The translations under genes and the position numbers were made by a program. A stretch of 64,000 nucleotides of DNA from Pseudoalteromonas aurantia 208 (GTDB lineage Bacteria > Pseudomonadota > Gammaproteobacteria > Enterobacterales > Alteromonadaceae). Each line of letters starts with the position of its first letter. The stretch's first letter is position 1. The DNA lies in contig NZ_AQGV01000012.1 of assembly GCF_014858725.1 (NCBI RefSeq), forward strand, positions 1,240,001 to 1,304,000. Reading direction: 5' to 3'. The notes below the pieces were generated by a model, which worked only from the letters and a program-made list of their open reading frames with translations, did not search any database and was not told where the DNA came from. Positions 54,398 to 63,942 of this stretch are shown here, piece by piece.

Positions 54398-55027
54398 ATG
54401 GCTTTACACACAATTAATCACCCTCTAGTTCAACATAAACTTGCGTTGCTTCGACAGCAAGGGATCAGCACGAAAAGCTTCCGCGAATTGGTTGCTGAAA
54501 TTGGCACTTTATTAACGTATGAAGCAACAAAAGATCTCCCTTTAGAAACTCAAACAATAAAAGGGTGGGAAGGCAGTGACATTCAAGTTGCTAAGTTACA
54601 TGGAAAAAAAATCACGGTTGTGCCTATATTACGAGCGGGGTTAGGCATGATGGATGGCGTTATGGAGCTAATACCAGCGGCAAAAGTAAGTGTTGTAGGG
54701 TTACAACGAAACGAAGAAACGCTTGAACCGGTACCGTATTTTGAGAAGTTGGTGGGTAAAATTGATGAACGCTTGAGCTTGGTGATTGATCCGATGTTAG
54801 CAACGGGTGGTTCACTCATTGCGACGATAGATATGCTTAAAAAAGCCGGGTGTAAGAAAATAAAAGCGGTGATATTGGTTGCGGCTCCGGAAGGCATTAA
54901 TGCAACGCTCAGTGCACACCCTGATGTTGAAATATATACCGCATCGTTAGATAGTCACTTAAATGAAAAGGGATATATTGTGCCAGGACTTGGTGATGCT
55001 GGAGACAAAATTTTTGGTACGGTATAA
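54398..55027 (+). CDS. upp: Uracil phosphoribosyltransferase
   Basis: This 209-residue enzyme makes UMP from uracil and PRPP in pyrimidine salvage. The ATG at 54398 gives the family length and start ([20 protein letters not shown]), with GGAAA nine bases before; an ATG four codons upstream is possible. The PRPP loop is [20 protein letters not shown] and the uracil-binding end [16 protein letters not shown]. No uraA permease follows. Confidence 0.96.
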   Translation: MALHTINHPLVQHKLALLRQQGISTKSFRELVAEIGTLLTYEATKDLPLETQTIKGWEGSDIQVAKLHGKKITVVPILRAGLGMMDGVMELIPAAKVSVVGLQRNEETLEPVPYFEKLVGKIDERLSLVIDPMLATGGSLIATIDMLKKAGCKKIKAVILVAAPEGINATLSAHPDVEIYTASLDSHLNEKGYIVPGLGDAGDKIFGTV

Positions 55028-55188
55028 CACACCTCATTTTACTGTGCGCCACGCAGACACGGTTTGATTTTTTGATGAGTCGCAGTATATAGTCTTAATG
55101 AGGCCCATTGATCACGGTTTTTTTTTAGGCCATTATGTTTTGTAAACTCAAGTGATTTATAACGATATGATGCAAGTTGGATCAAAAT

Positions 55189-55653
55189 ATGGAATTAGTA
55201 ATACCAGCTGAAAAACAGTTACGTACACTTATGCTGTGGTTTGAAGATGAGCAAGCTGTTCGAGAGTGGGCTGGCCCTAGTTTTCCGTTTCCATTTAATT
55301 TTGAATCATTCAAGAAAAATTTAAACCTTAATAAAGTGTCATCTTATGTTTTGGTTGATAATAAAGAAGAGTGTTTCGCATTCGGTCAAGTTTATGAACG
55401 GCTTGGTCGGTGTCATTTAGGACGTTTAAGTGTTTCGCCACAACATAGAGGCGAAGGTATCGCCAATCATCTGATCTCGTTACTCATAAAACAAGGACGT
55501 ACACTTTTCCATTTAGAAGAAGTATCTTTGTTTGTGTTAATGCATAATTTAAGTGCTATTCGTGCGTATGAAAAAGCGGGTTTTAGGTTTGCTACATACC
55601 CTGGCACAATTCCATACAATGAATGTCTATATATGACGCTTTCTTGTCGTTAA
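55189..55653 (+). CDS. GNAT family N-acetyltransferase
   Basis: This 154-residue protein is a GNAT acetyltransferase. It has LGRLSVSPQHRGEGIANHLISLLIKQ, including the acetyl-CoA loop RGEGIA, then VLMHNLSAIRAYEKAGFRFA. An ATG at 55189 is preferred over a TTG four codons earlier. The substrate is unknown. It starts a same-strand run with a LysE exporter 22 bases on. Confidence 0.85.
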   Translation: MELVIPAEKQLRTLMLWFEDEQAVREWAGPSFPFPFNFESFKKNLNLNKVSSYVLVDNKEECFAFGQVYERLGRCHLGRLSVSPQHRGEGIANHLISLLIKQGRTLFHLEEVSLFVLMHNLSAIRAYEKAGFRFATYPGTIPYNECLYMTLSCR

Positions 55654-55675
55654 TCTGAACTTTGTAAGGCCTCAC

Positions 55676-56305
55676 ATGGACAACTTATTAGCAGTTGTGT
55701 TATTTGCTATTTCATCTTCGATTACACCTGGACCAAATAATGTATTAGTCCTTACCTCTGGTGTTAATTTTGGTGTACGTAGGAGTATGCCATTATTAAT
55801 AGGGATAAGCGTCGGGTTTGCAACAATGTTGTTACTCGTTGGATTTGGGTTTGGGCAGTTGTTTGTGCTATTTCCTTCGTTACAGTTATTTATAAAGTGT
55901 GTTGGGGTTGTGTATTTAGTGTATCTGGCTTGGCTCATTGCAAAATCTAATACTGATATGCAGTCAATAACACGTGCTAAGCCTTTAACATTTATGAACG
56001 GTGCATTGTTTCAATGGGTTAATGGAAAAGCGTGGGTAGTCGCCAGCGGGGCAATAGTGGCTTTTACGAATGCAGGAGATGCGTATTTATCGCAAAATGT
56101 GTTGATTGCGTTAGTCTTTTTAGTTATTGCGTTTCCGTGTGTTGGAGTATGGCTTATATTTGGCACTTTATTAAAGAAAACATTGCAGACTCAAAAGCAT
56201 CGGCGATGTTTTAACTACATAATGGCGACGCTATTACTGGCCTCGGTTTTGTCTGTCTGTGGTGAATTAGTTCATGATATGTGGGCAGCGATTGAACATT
56301 TATAA
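55676..56305 (+). CDS. LysE family amino acid exporter
   Basis: This 209-residue membrane protein has six helices and the LysE/RhtB start SSSITPGPNNVLVLTSGVNFG (about 12-32), with a Gly-rich helix 2 and KSNTDMQSITRAKPLTFMNG in the central loop. Proteins of this family export amino acids such as lysine, threonine or homoserine lactones. The WVNGKAWVVASGA segment fits the RhtB/YggA-like branch. It is probably in one operon with the flanking GNAT and YdcF-like genes. The substrate is unknown. Confidence 0.88.
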   Translation: MDNLLAVVLFAISSSITPGPNNVLVLTSGVNFGVRRSMPLLIGISVGFATMLLLVGFGFGQLFVLFPSLQLFIKCVGVVYLVYLAWLIAKSNTDMQSITRAKPLTFMNGALFQWVNGKAWVVASGAIVAFTNAGDAYLSQNVLIALVFLVIAFPCVGVWLIFGTLLKKTLQTQKHRRCFNYIMATLLLASVLSVCGELVHDMWAAIEHL

Positions 56306-56324
56306 ACTATTCAGAGGAGGCTAA

Positions 56325-56840
56325 ATGAATTCAGCGATTGTTTTGCTTGGTAGCCCAAATAATGATGATGGTAGCCTTTCGGAAATTGCCATTTCGCGCT
56401 GTGATCACGCATTGACTGTATTTGATGCAAAGCGAAGCCATAAGTTGTTGTGTACTGGCGGATTTGGCGATCATTTTAATAGAACAAACATTGCACATGC
56501 TGAGTACCTGCGCAACTATATGATTAAAAAAGGTGTGCCTAAGCAGGCGTTTTTGGAAAATGCATTGAGTCGATATACATATGAAGACGCCACATTATCG
56601 CAGCGTATCCTTAAACAGGCTCGAATTTATCATATCATATTAGTTACCTCCGATTTTCATATGCCCCGGGCTAGCTATGTGTTTAAAAGTGTTCTAACTA
56701 ATTGTAGTATTGAGATATCTTCAGCGGACAGTTTTGCACTGCCAGCGAATAAGCTCAGCCAGTTAGTGGCACATGAAGCAGCCGCAATGAAAAGAGAACA
56801 ACGGAATATTCTTGCTGAAAAGTCAAACTTGATACCATAA
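56325..56840 (+). CDS. YdcF-like DUF218 protein
   Basis: This 171-residue soluble protein has the DUF218 pattern: an initial VLLGSPNNDDGSLSEIAISR strand-loop, LLCTGGFGDHFNRTNIAHAEYLRNY, then EDATLSQRIL and LVTSDFHMPRASYVF. SanA/ElyC/YdcF proteins of this family are tied to cell-envelope or nucleotide-related roles that are not settled. It lacks a membrane anchor, as YdcF does. It follows the LysE exporter by 19 bases, with AGAGGAGG before the ATG. Confidence 0.85.
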   Translation: MNSAIVLLGSPNNDDGSLSEIAISRCDHALTVFDAKRSHKLLCTGGFGDHFNRTNIAHAEYLRNYMIKKGVPKQAFLENALSRYTYEDATLSQRILKQARIYHIILVTSDFHMPRASYVFKSVLTNCSIEISSADSFALPANKLSQLVAHEAAAMKREQRNILAEKSNLIP

Positions 56841-56865
56841 ATCACAAACATTGATGAGGTTAAGG

Positions 56866-58929
56866 TTACAGCTGTGCAGAGTCGGATGAATCTACTAAGC
56901 TTGTGCGCTGTACATTGACAGGGATACTAATCACAAAATGAGCGCCTTCGCTGTCATCAGTGCATTCTACGTCGCCTTTCATAATGTGGACGACAGAATT
57001 ATAAATAATATTGAGGCCCAGTCCTAGGCTGCCTTCTCCGAGCCTAGTCGTATAAAATGGGTCAAATACTTGTTTGTGCTTTGTCTTAGGGATCCCCGAA
57101 CCGTTGTCTTTGTAGTGGATCATAACGTTGTTATCATCTATATGAACGATTTGCACATCGATACGCGGTGTGACTGTATTGCCAAAGCCGTGTTTGACGG
57201 AGTTCTCGACAAGTTGTGTGATAACTTTTAATAGCACCGACTTGTAGTTCGTTATTTCTATGTCAGCTCCATTAACATGAGACGAAAATGCGTGTTTATG
57301 AGTTTTTACCAAACTTGCGATATTATCTTCTAAGAAAGGCACCAAGGTAAACGTGCTGAGTTCGCTAATTTGTAATTTTGAAGACATCATTTTAAAGCGC
57401 TGAATTAAATCAGCCGCTTTTTCAGTGTTATTTTGGCTAAGGGCTAACAATTCAGTAGAGCCGCCAATGAAATCAGCAAGCTTTTTTTGTGTAAGAGTTT
57501 GCTCAGAAAATTGGGTAGTGAGAGTGTTTACTTGGGCTTGCAGAGTCGAGTTTGCAGTGATGACTAAACCAAGAGGCGTATTGAGTTGATGTGCCATACC
57601 AGAGACCAAGGTGGTCATAGCACGCATTTTTTCTGACTCAATTAATTTGTCTTGTGTCGCTTCCAGTTGCTCTACCAATGTCTGTAATTGATGCTTGCGT
57701 TTATTTAGACGATATAAAAAAAAACTTGAAATAAGAATAATTATTACAGCACTGATCAGCAATATGAAATCTCGTTGTTGTTGCGCACGTGCCATGGATA
57801 ACGTTAACTGGTGTTGTTGTTCTAGTTGTTTAAGCGCAGTTTCTTTTGTTTGTAATTCAGTTTGCGATACCATATACGCTAACCCTATTGAGGCTTGCTT
57901 CTGTGTAAACTTTTTCGCTACAAGATTATATTTATCAAGTGCAATAAGGGCATCAGCCAATAAACCTTCTTTACGCGTCAATTTACTTTGTAACATTAAC
58001 GCTTCTTGTAGCGCTGAAAATTGTTGGTATTGGTAGCCGATGTCGACCACTTCTTTAAGCATATCGATTGCTTCATCAGTTCTTTGTTGTTGTATGTATG
58101 CTTTAGCGAGCTCAAGCTTGGGCTGAATCGTTTTTGATACGGCGTTTTGCTTGCGCCAGTTATCAATTGCTTGCGTGAGGTATTTTTCACCTTGTTGGTA
58201 ATCTTCTCGTTTTATATACACACGGCCTAAATTGTAAAGTGACCATGATTCATGATATTCGTAGCCATGGGTCTGACGGATCACTAAAGCTTGGGTATGA
58301 AGGTCAAGTGCTTTATCCAATTCACCTTTTAAAAATGCTGCTTCTCCAAGATTATTAAGCCCTGTGCTTTGTTGTGAAAGCTGATTTAAGGCTAATGCTG
58401 ATTCATAAAACCGTTGAAAATAGTTTTGTGCTTCGTCCAATAAACCAAGTTTTAAATAAATATGGCCAATGTTGTTTTCTGTCTGATGAATAAATTCAGT
58501 ACTTTTTAATAAAGGGGCTTCTTCATACGCTTTTAAGTTATTTTCCAGTGCAAGTTCATAAAGTTCTACATTGGAAAACGCACTTGCCGAAATACTGTAG
58601 TAGCTATACAAAATACCCGGCTCTTCAATTTCTCTGGCAAGTAACCGTGCTTGAGCTAATGTATTCATTGCTTCTTTGATACGATCGGCGTTAATTTGGT
58701 ACCAAGATTTTAAATATAGCAACCTGATTCGTTGAGCTGGTACAAGGCTTAAGCTGTGATGTACCATGAGTTCATCCACTTTAACAATACCGGCCAGTGG
58801 AGACTTTCTACTGGCAGTACTAATTTGTGTTCGTAGTTCACTAAATGCCTCATCTGACATCTTAGCGGTTGTAAAAAGTGGATAAAACGCCAAAAAAAGA
58901 GAAATCATAAAACCACAACATTCTTTCAT
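56866..58929 (-). CDS. TPR sensor histidine kinase
   Basis: This 687-residue protein has a signal sequence (about 1-22), a periplasmic stretch of tetratricopeptide repeats (about 80-330, for example NIGHIYLKLGLLDEAQNYFQ and NLGRVYIKREDYQQGEKYL), a membrane helix (about 388-406), a coiled linker, then a HisKA-like helix with MAHQLNTPLG and an ATPase domain with ENSVKHGFGN (N box), YKDNGSGIP and LGEGSLGLGLNI. No response regulator gene is adjacent, so it is an orphan kinase. The signal it senses is unknown. Confidence 0.88.
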   Translation of the reverse strand: MKECCGFMISLFLAFYPLFTTAKMSDEAFSELRTQISTASRKSPLAGIVKVDELMVHHSLSLVPAQRIRLLYLKSWYQINADRIKEAMNTLAQARLLAREIEEPGILYSYYSISASAFSNVELYELALENNLKAYEEAPLLKSTEFIHQTENNIGHIYLKLGLLDEAQNYFQRFYESALALNQLSQQSTGLNNLGEAAFLKGELDKALDLHTQALVIRQTHGYEYHESWSLYNLGRVYIKREDYQQGEKYLTQAIDNWRKQNAVSKTIQPKLELAKAYIQQQRTDEAIDMLKEVVDIGYQYQQFSALQEALMLQSKLTRKEGLLADALIALDKYNLVAKKFTQKQASIGLAYMVSQTELQTKETALKQLEQQHQLTLSMARAQQQRDFILLISAVIIILISSFFLYRLNKRKHQLQTLVEQLEATQDKLIESEKMRAMTTLVSGMAHQLNTPLGLVITANSTLQAQVNTLTTQFSEQTLTQKKLADFIGGSTELLALSQNNTEKAADLIQRFKMMSSKLQISELSTFTLVPFLEDNIASLVKTHKHAFSSHVNGADIEITNYKSVLLKVITQLVENSVKHGFGNTVTPRIDVQIVHIDDNNVMIHYKDNGSGIPKTKHKQVFDPFYTTRLGEGSLGLGLNIIYNSVVHIMKGDVECTDDSEGAHFVISIPVNVQRTSLVDSSDSAQL

Positions 58930-59060
58930 TCAAGAAACCGCTTGTTGCATATACTTTTATTGAGTGTAGCTAAGATTACTCTGTTTACGAATTCGAATGG
59001 TGGTAAATACTTAATCAAAAATACGTATCTACCACATACCGGAAAAATGAGGATAACAAA

Positions 59061-59963
59061 TTATTGGCCAGTTTTATGGCAACGTATAATTTCTTTAACG
59101 AGGGCGTTGGCCAAGGGAGAGGCTAGGTTGTTTTTTGACGTTATCATCACAACAGGGATCTGATATGAGTATCGACTAGGTAGAATTGGTTTAAATAGCC
59201 CTTTGTCTACCCAATAACTGGCGTAATGCTCTGGTAAATAGCCTATAAAATCACCTGATAGGATCAAATGCGCAATACCTTCGTCGTGATAGGCAATAGC
59301 CGTACTTTGGTAGTTGAGACCATCATTTCTTGTTTCTTTATCTCGAGTATAGTTACTGGTAATGACCTCTGCACTTTGTAGATGCCGTTCAACATCTGAT
59401 GGGTTGCAAGCAAAAAGAGGGTGGCCAACACCACAATATAAATAGTTATTCTCGTTATACAGTGGATGGTAATCGAGACCCCTTATATGATGCCTGCTGA
59501 CGCCAAGCCCGACTAAAGAACGCCCATTCATGACAGATGTTTCGACTTCTTTGGCCTCACACACATTGATATCAAATTGGATATGTTCACTTTGCGCTCT
59601 CAGCGCTGAAATAGCGCGTGCGACCCCACAGCGTGGATCACTCACCATAGTGTCTATTGTCGCAATAGTGACTCTACCAGATAGTTCATTTTTTGAACTG
59701 GCAATGGTGGTGGTAAAAGCCTCACACTGTTGCAGGAGCTCAAGCGATGCTTGATATGTGACTCTGCCGGGTTCGGTTAATTCAAAGCCGCTTCTGCCTC
59801 TTTTACACAGCTTGATCCCAAGGCGAACTTCTAGGTCTGATAAATGCGAACTGATAGTGGAACGGCCAATATTTAAGCGTGATTCGGCAGCTGATAAGCC
59901 GCCACACTCAACAATTGCAACGAATATTCTTAGCAATCTTAAATCAACGTCATGAACTTGCAC
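59061..59963 (-). CDS. LysR family regulator divergent from hutH
   Basis: The likely GTG start at 59963 (GAGA upstream) gives about 300 residues; a longer frame to 60038 would add a poor leader. The helix-turn-helix is LSAAESRLNIGRSTISSHLSDLEVRLG (about 22-48) and the rest is a LysR effector domain. It is transcribed away from hutH, with 134 bp between starts. In most bacteria hut genes are controlled by HutC (GntR type). A LysR here suggests a different switch, inferred from position. Confidence 0.87.
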   Translation of the reverse strand: MQVHDVDLRLLRIFVAIVECGGLSAAESRLNIGRSTISSHLSDLEVRLGIKLCKRGRSGFELTEPGRVTYQASLELLQQCEAFTTTIASSKNELSGRVTIATIDTMVSDPRCGVARAISALRAQSEHIQFDINVCEAKEVETSVMNGRSLVGLGVSRHHIRGLDYHPLYNENNYLYCGVGHPLFACNPSDVERHLQSAEVITSNYTRDKETRNDGLNYQSTAIAYHDEGIAHLILSGDFIGYLPEHYASYWVDKGLFKPILPSRYSYQIPVVMITSKNNLASPLANALVKEIIRCHKTGQ

Positions 59964-60097
59964 TTTATCTCGCTTAATAAGTTTGATAATGCCGGAATGA
60001 ATACCGATTATTATGCATTTATGAAACATCAAGAGCAAGCTAGGATAACGTTATTATCAGTATAAAAGTACATAAGAAGTTGATTTTGGAGAGTGAA

Positions 60098-61591
60098 ATG
60101 ACGTTTAAGTATGGTGTAGATCGCCTTAATGTAGATATTGTAAATGCAATCGCAGATGGCAGTGTTAAAGCACACTTATGTCAAGAAGCATTAGATAAAG
60201 TTAATAAAAGCAGACAAAACGTCGACAAAATGGCGAACTCTGATAAAGCAATTTATGGTATCAACACCGGGTTCGGTCCTTTATGTGATACACAGATCTC
60301 CCCAGAAGAAACACACTTATTGCAGAAAAACTTACTGATCACCCATGCTGTTGGGGTTGGTGAACCAATAGCTAAACCAATATCTAAATTAATGTTGATT
60401 ACCAAAGTTCATGCTTTAAGTCAGGGGTTTTCTGGGATCCGCCTTGAAGTAATACAAAGAATGCTGGCATTTATCGATCTTGATCTCATTCCTGTGGTAC
60501 CAGAGCAGGGTTCAGTTGGTGCATCTGGTGATTTAGCACCTCTATCGCACTTGTTTTTACCGCTTATTGGTGAAGGAGAGTTTTGGCAAAATGGGGAAGT
60601 TGTCCCAGCGGCACCTCTGTTGCGTGAGCACGGTTTAGCGCCGCTTGAGCTGCATGCAAAAGAAGGATTAGCGCTCATTAATGGTACTCAATTCATTTTG
60701 TCGCATGCGATTACAGCATTAACAAAAATGGGGTATTTGCTCGATCTTGCTGATGTCACGGGTGCTATGAGTATTGAAGGTATGCAAGGCAGTGAATCGC
60801 CATTTAGAGCTGAGCTACATGAAATTCGTGCATTTGTAGGTAATGTTGAAGTTGCTGCTCGTATGAGACGCTTTTTCAAAAATTCGGAAAATATGGCTGC
60901 TCACCAAGGCTGTGAGCGTGTTCAAGACCCTTATTCGCTGCGTTGTATCCCTCAGGTGCATGGTGCATCTCGTAATGCGTACTACCATTTGAAAGAGTTG
61001 GCTGAAATTGAAATGAACTCAGTGACAGATAACCCTATCGTTGTCAGTGCAGAAGAAGCGATCTCTGGGGGAGGGTTCCACGGCCAGCCGTTAGCTATGG
61101 TATTAGACTATGCATCAATAGCAGCAGCTGAGTTAGGCAATATTTCTGATAGACGTTGTTATTTGCTTTTAGAAGGGCTGCACGGCTTACCTCGGTTACT
61201 CACAAGTTCTGGCGGATTGAATTCAGGCATGATGATCCCTCAATATGCAACTGCAGCACTTGTAACGGAAAACAAGTCTCTATGTTTCCCACCGTCGGCG
61301 GACAGTGTGCCTACCTCTATGGGTCAAGAAGACCATGTGTCTATGGGGAGTATTTCCGGTAGAAAGCTTAACCAAATTTTAGGTAACATTGAAAAAATCT
61401 TCGCCATTGAGTTGATGTATGCTGCCCAAGCTATTGAATTCAGACGACCAAATAAGTGCTCAGAATTAATTGAGCAAAATTTAAAAGTGATTAGAGCTAA
61501 AGTTGCAAAACTTGAAGAAGATAGGCTATTAAAGCCCGATATTGATGCGATGATAACATTGGTTAAGTCACAAGCGTTTACAGTAAATTAA
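60098..61591 (+). CDS. hutH: Histidine ammonia-lyase
   Basis: This enzyme turns L-histidine into trans-urocanate and ammonia, the first step of histidine use. From the ATG at 60098 (GGAGAG upstream) it is 497 residues. The Ala-Ser-Gly triad in GSVGASGDLAPLSH (about 135-148) forms the MIO prosthetic group. Other family features include YGINTGFG near the start, TDNPIV and SADSVPTSMGQEDHVSMG. It lies nine bases ahead of hutU. Confidence 0.96.
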   Translation: MTFKYGVDRLNVDIVNAIADGSVKAHLCQEALDKVNKSRQNVDKMANSDKAIYGINTGFGPLCDTQISPEETHLLQKNLLITHAVGVGEPIAKPISKLMLITKVHALSQGFSGIRLEVIQRMLAFIDLDLIPVVPEQGSVGASGDLAPLSHLFLPLIGEGEFWQNGEVVPAAPLLREHGLAPLELHAKEGLALINGTQFILSHAITALTKMGYLLDLADVTGAMSIEGMQGSESPFRAELHEIRAFVGNVEVAARMRRFFKNSENMAAHQGCERVQDPYSLRCIPQVHGASRNAYYHLKELAEIEMNSVTDNPIVVSAEEAISGGGFHGQPLAMVLDYASIAAAELGNISDRRCYLLLEGLHGLPRLLTSSGGLNSGMMIPQYATAALVTENKSLCFPPSADSVPTSMGQEDHVSMGSISGRKLNQILGNIEKIFAIELMYAAQAIEFRRPNKCSELIEQNLKVIRAKVAKLEEDRLLKPDIDAMITLVKSQAFTVN

Positions 61592-61600
61592 GAGGGAGTT

Positions 61601-63604
61601 GTGATGAATTTTCAAGAACAGATAAAACAAGGTATTCCATCTGAATTACCGGCTGCTAAACCTTATCCAGCTGATGCGAATCGCGCACCAAAACGCAAAG
61701 ATATTTTGAGCGTGGATGAGAAACAGTTAGCAATAAGAAATGCGTTACGTTACTTCCCCAAAGCATGGCATCAAGAGTTGGCGGTAGAATTTGCACAAGA
61801 ATTAAATGACTTCGGTCGTATCTATATGTATCGCTTTAAACCAAATTATGATCTGAGAGCCCGTTCTGTGTCTGAGTATCCAGCACAATGTGAACAAGCA
61901 GCAGCGATAATGCTTATGGTTGAAAATAACCTAGACCCTGCTGTTGCGCAGCACCCAGAAGAATTAATAACTTATGGTGGAAATGGCGCAGTTTTTCAAA
62001 ACTGGGCTCAATATTTATTAGCGATGAAATACTTAAGTGAAATGCACTCGGATCAAACGTTGCATATTTACTCAGGTCACCCAATGGGGTTGTTTCCATC
62101 ATCAGAAGATGCGCCACGCGTAGTTGTTACAAATGGCATGATGATCCCGAACTATTCTAAGCCTGATGATTGGGAGAAGTTCAACGCTTTAGGCGTAACA
62201 CAATATGGTCAAATGACAGCTGGCTCATTCATGTATATTGGGCCTCAGGGTATTGTACATGGTACAACAATTACGGTTATGAATGCGTTCCGTAAAGTAC
62301 TCAACAAAGGTGAAAGCTCTCAAGGGAAAATATTTCTTACCGCAGGATTAGGTGGCATGAGTGGTGCACAACCTAAAGCCGGTAATATCGCCAAATGTAT
62401 CACCGTTTGTGCAGAAGTTAACCCTAAAGCAGCAATCAAGCGTCATCAACAAGGCTGGGTTGATGAGCTAATTGATAATATGGATGATCTGATCTCACGT
62501 TTAAAAGTGGCTCAAGCAAATGACGAAGTCGTCTCCATTGCTTATATAGGGAATGTGGTTGATGTATGGGAAGCATTTGATGAACATAACATCTTCGTTC
62601 ATTTAGGATCTGACCAGACGTCATTGCATAACCCATGGTCAGGTGGTTATTACCCTGTAGATATTAGTTATGAAGAGTCAAATAGGTTAATCAGAGAAGA
62701 ACCTGAGCTGTTTAAAGTTAAAGTGCAACAGACCCTCAAACGTCACGCAGATGCAGTCAATAAACATACTGCAAAAGGCACCTACTTTTTTGACTATGGG
62801 AATGCATTTTTACTTGAGTCATCACGAGCGGGTGGCGATGTCATGGCTGACAATGGTATTGATTTTAAATATCCATCATACGTACAGGATATCCTGGGGC
62901 CAATGTGTTTTGACTATGGATTTGGACCATTTCGCTGGGTATGTGCATCAGGGAAGCCTGAAGATTTAGATAAAACTGATGCAATTGCCGCGCAGGTTTT
63001 GAATAAAATCATGGCAGAGTCTCCTGAAGAAATTCAGCAGCAAATGCAGGATAATATTACGTGGATCAACGATGCGAAGCAAAATAAGCTCGTGGTCGGC
63101 TCTCAAGCACGTATTCTTTATGCGGATGCACAAGGGCGAATGGAAATCGCTAAAGCGTTTAATGACGCAATAAGCCGAGGTGATATTGGCCCCGTTGTAT
63201 TAGGACGTGATCATCATGATGTTAGTGGCACAGATTCACCATTTCGTGAAACATCTAATATTTATGATGGTAGCCGATTTACCGCTGATATGGCCATTCA
63301 CAATGTGATTGGTGATAGTTTCCGTGGTGCAACTTGGGTGTCGATTCATAACGGGGGTGGCGTTGGCTGGGGAGAAGTAACTAACGGCGGCTTTGGTATG
63401 TTGTTAGATGGCACTGATAGTGCTGAACGCCGCCTAAAATCTATGCTGTTATTTGACGTAAACAATGGCATAGCGCGTCGCAGTTGGGCACGTAATGAAG
63501 AGGCTAATTTTGCGATTAAGCGTGAAATGGCTCGTACACCTAAGTTAAAGGTGACGCTAGCAAATTTAGTGGATGACGATATTTTAAGCAATTTGTCACT
63601 CTAA
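61601..63604 (+). CDS. hutU: Urocanate hydratase, long form
   Basis: This 667-residue enzyme converts urocanate to imidazolone propionate with tightly bound NAD+. Starts GTG/ATG at 61601/61604 follow GAGGGAG. Motifs seen are YGGNGAVFQNW, AGLGGMSGAQPKAGN, YIGNVVDVWEAF, GSDQTSLHNPWSGGYYPVD and HNGGGVGWGEVTNGGFGM. The common bacterial HutU is about 555 residues. This one is about 110 longer, near the size of the Bacteroidetes and animal urocanases. hutI and hutG are not in the window. Confidence 0.95.
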   Translation: MMNFQEQIKQGIPSELPAAKPYPADANRAPKRKDILSVDEKQLAIRNALRYFPKAWHQELAVEFAQELNDFGRIYMYRFKPNYDLRARSVSEYPAQCEQAAAIMLMVENNLDPAVAQHPEELITYGGNGAVFQNWAQYLLAMKYLSEMHSDQTLHIYSGHPMGLFPSSEDAPRVVVTNGMMIPNYSKPDDWEKFNALGVTQYGQMTAGSFMYIGPQGIVHGTTITVMNAFRKVLNKGESSQGKIFLTAGLGGMSGAQPKAGNIAKCITVCAEVNPKAAIKRHQQGWVDELIDNMDDLISRLKVAQANDEVVSIAYIGNVVDVWEAFDEHNIFVHLGSDQTSLHNPWSGGYYPVDISYEESNRLIREEPELFKVKVQQTLKRHADAVNKHTAKGTYFFDYGNAFLLESSRAGGDVMADNGIDFKYPSYVQDILGPMCFDYGFGPFRWVCASGKPEDLDKTDAIAAQVLNKIMAESPEEIQQQMQDNITWINDAKQNKLVVGSQARILYADAQGRMEIAKAFNDAISRGDIGPVVLGRDHHDVSGTDSPFRETSNIYDGSRFTADMAIHNVIGDSFRGATWVSIHNGGGVGWGEVTNGGFGMLLDGTDSAERRLKSMLLFDVNNGIARRSWARNEEANFAIKREMARTPKLKVTLANLVDDDILSNLSL

Positions 63605-63620
63605 TTATTGCATAAATTTT

Positions 63621-63654
63621 GCGGGTGCCTGCTTAAATTAAATCAGGCACCCGC
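63621..63654 (+). terminator. Hairpin after hutU
   Basis: GCGGGTGCCTG and CAGGCACCCGC form a perfect 11-bp GC-rich stem over a 12-base AT loop, 17 bases after the hutU stop. No clear T-tract follows, so it may be a terminator or a stabilising 3' hairpin. Confidence 0.65.
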
Positions 63655-63942
63655 TATCGAGTTAGATTTAATTTGGCTCATTGATACTTTCCTATTGCCT
63701 ACGATTTAATGCCCTATAATTATAGCGTGTTTCTTCGCTAGCTGTCTTTCTGTGTAATTATAGAAATGAGCACATTATTCAATGGATAACCCTTTTATCT
63801 TTATACCCTAATTATAATGGGCTAATTTGATTTCTGTGGCGAGTAAGCTTCTATCCTGAATAGTATAGCAATCAAAACGACGTGACTTTCAACGTGTCAA
63901 AGCGTATTTATATACTTATTAATTCGGTAACTAAGGGCGTTT
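63655..63942. other. Intergenic region after hutU
   Basis: This AT-rich stretch holds no gene I can support. It should contain the promoter of the partial gene that starts at 63943. No recognisable operator or RNA was seen. Confidence 0.4.
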
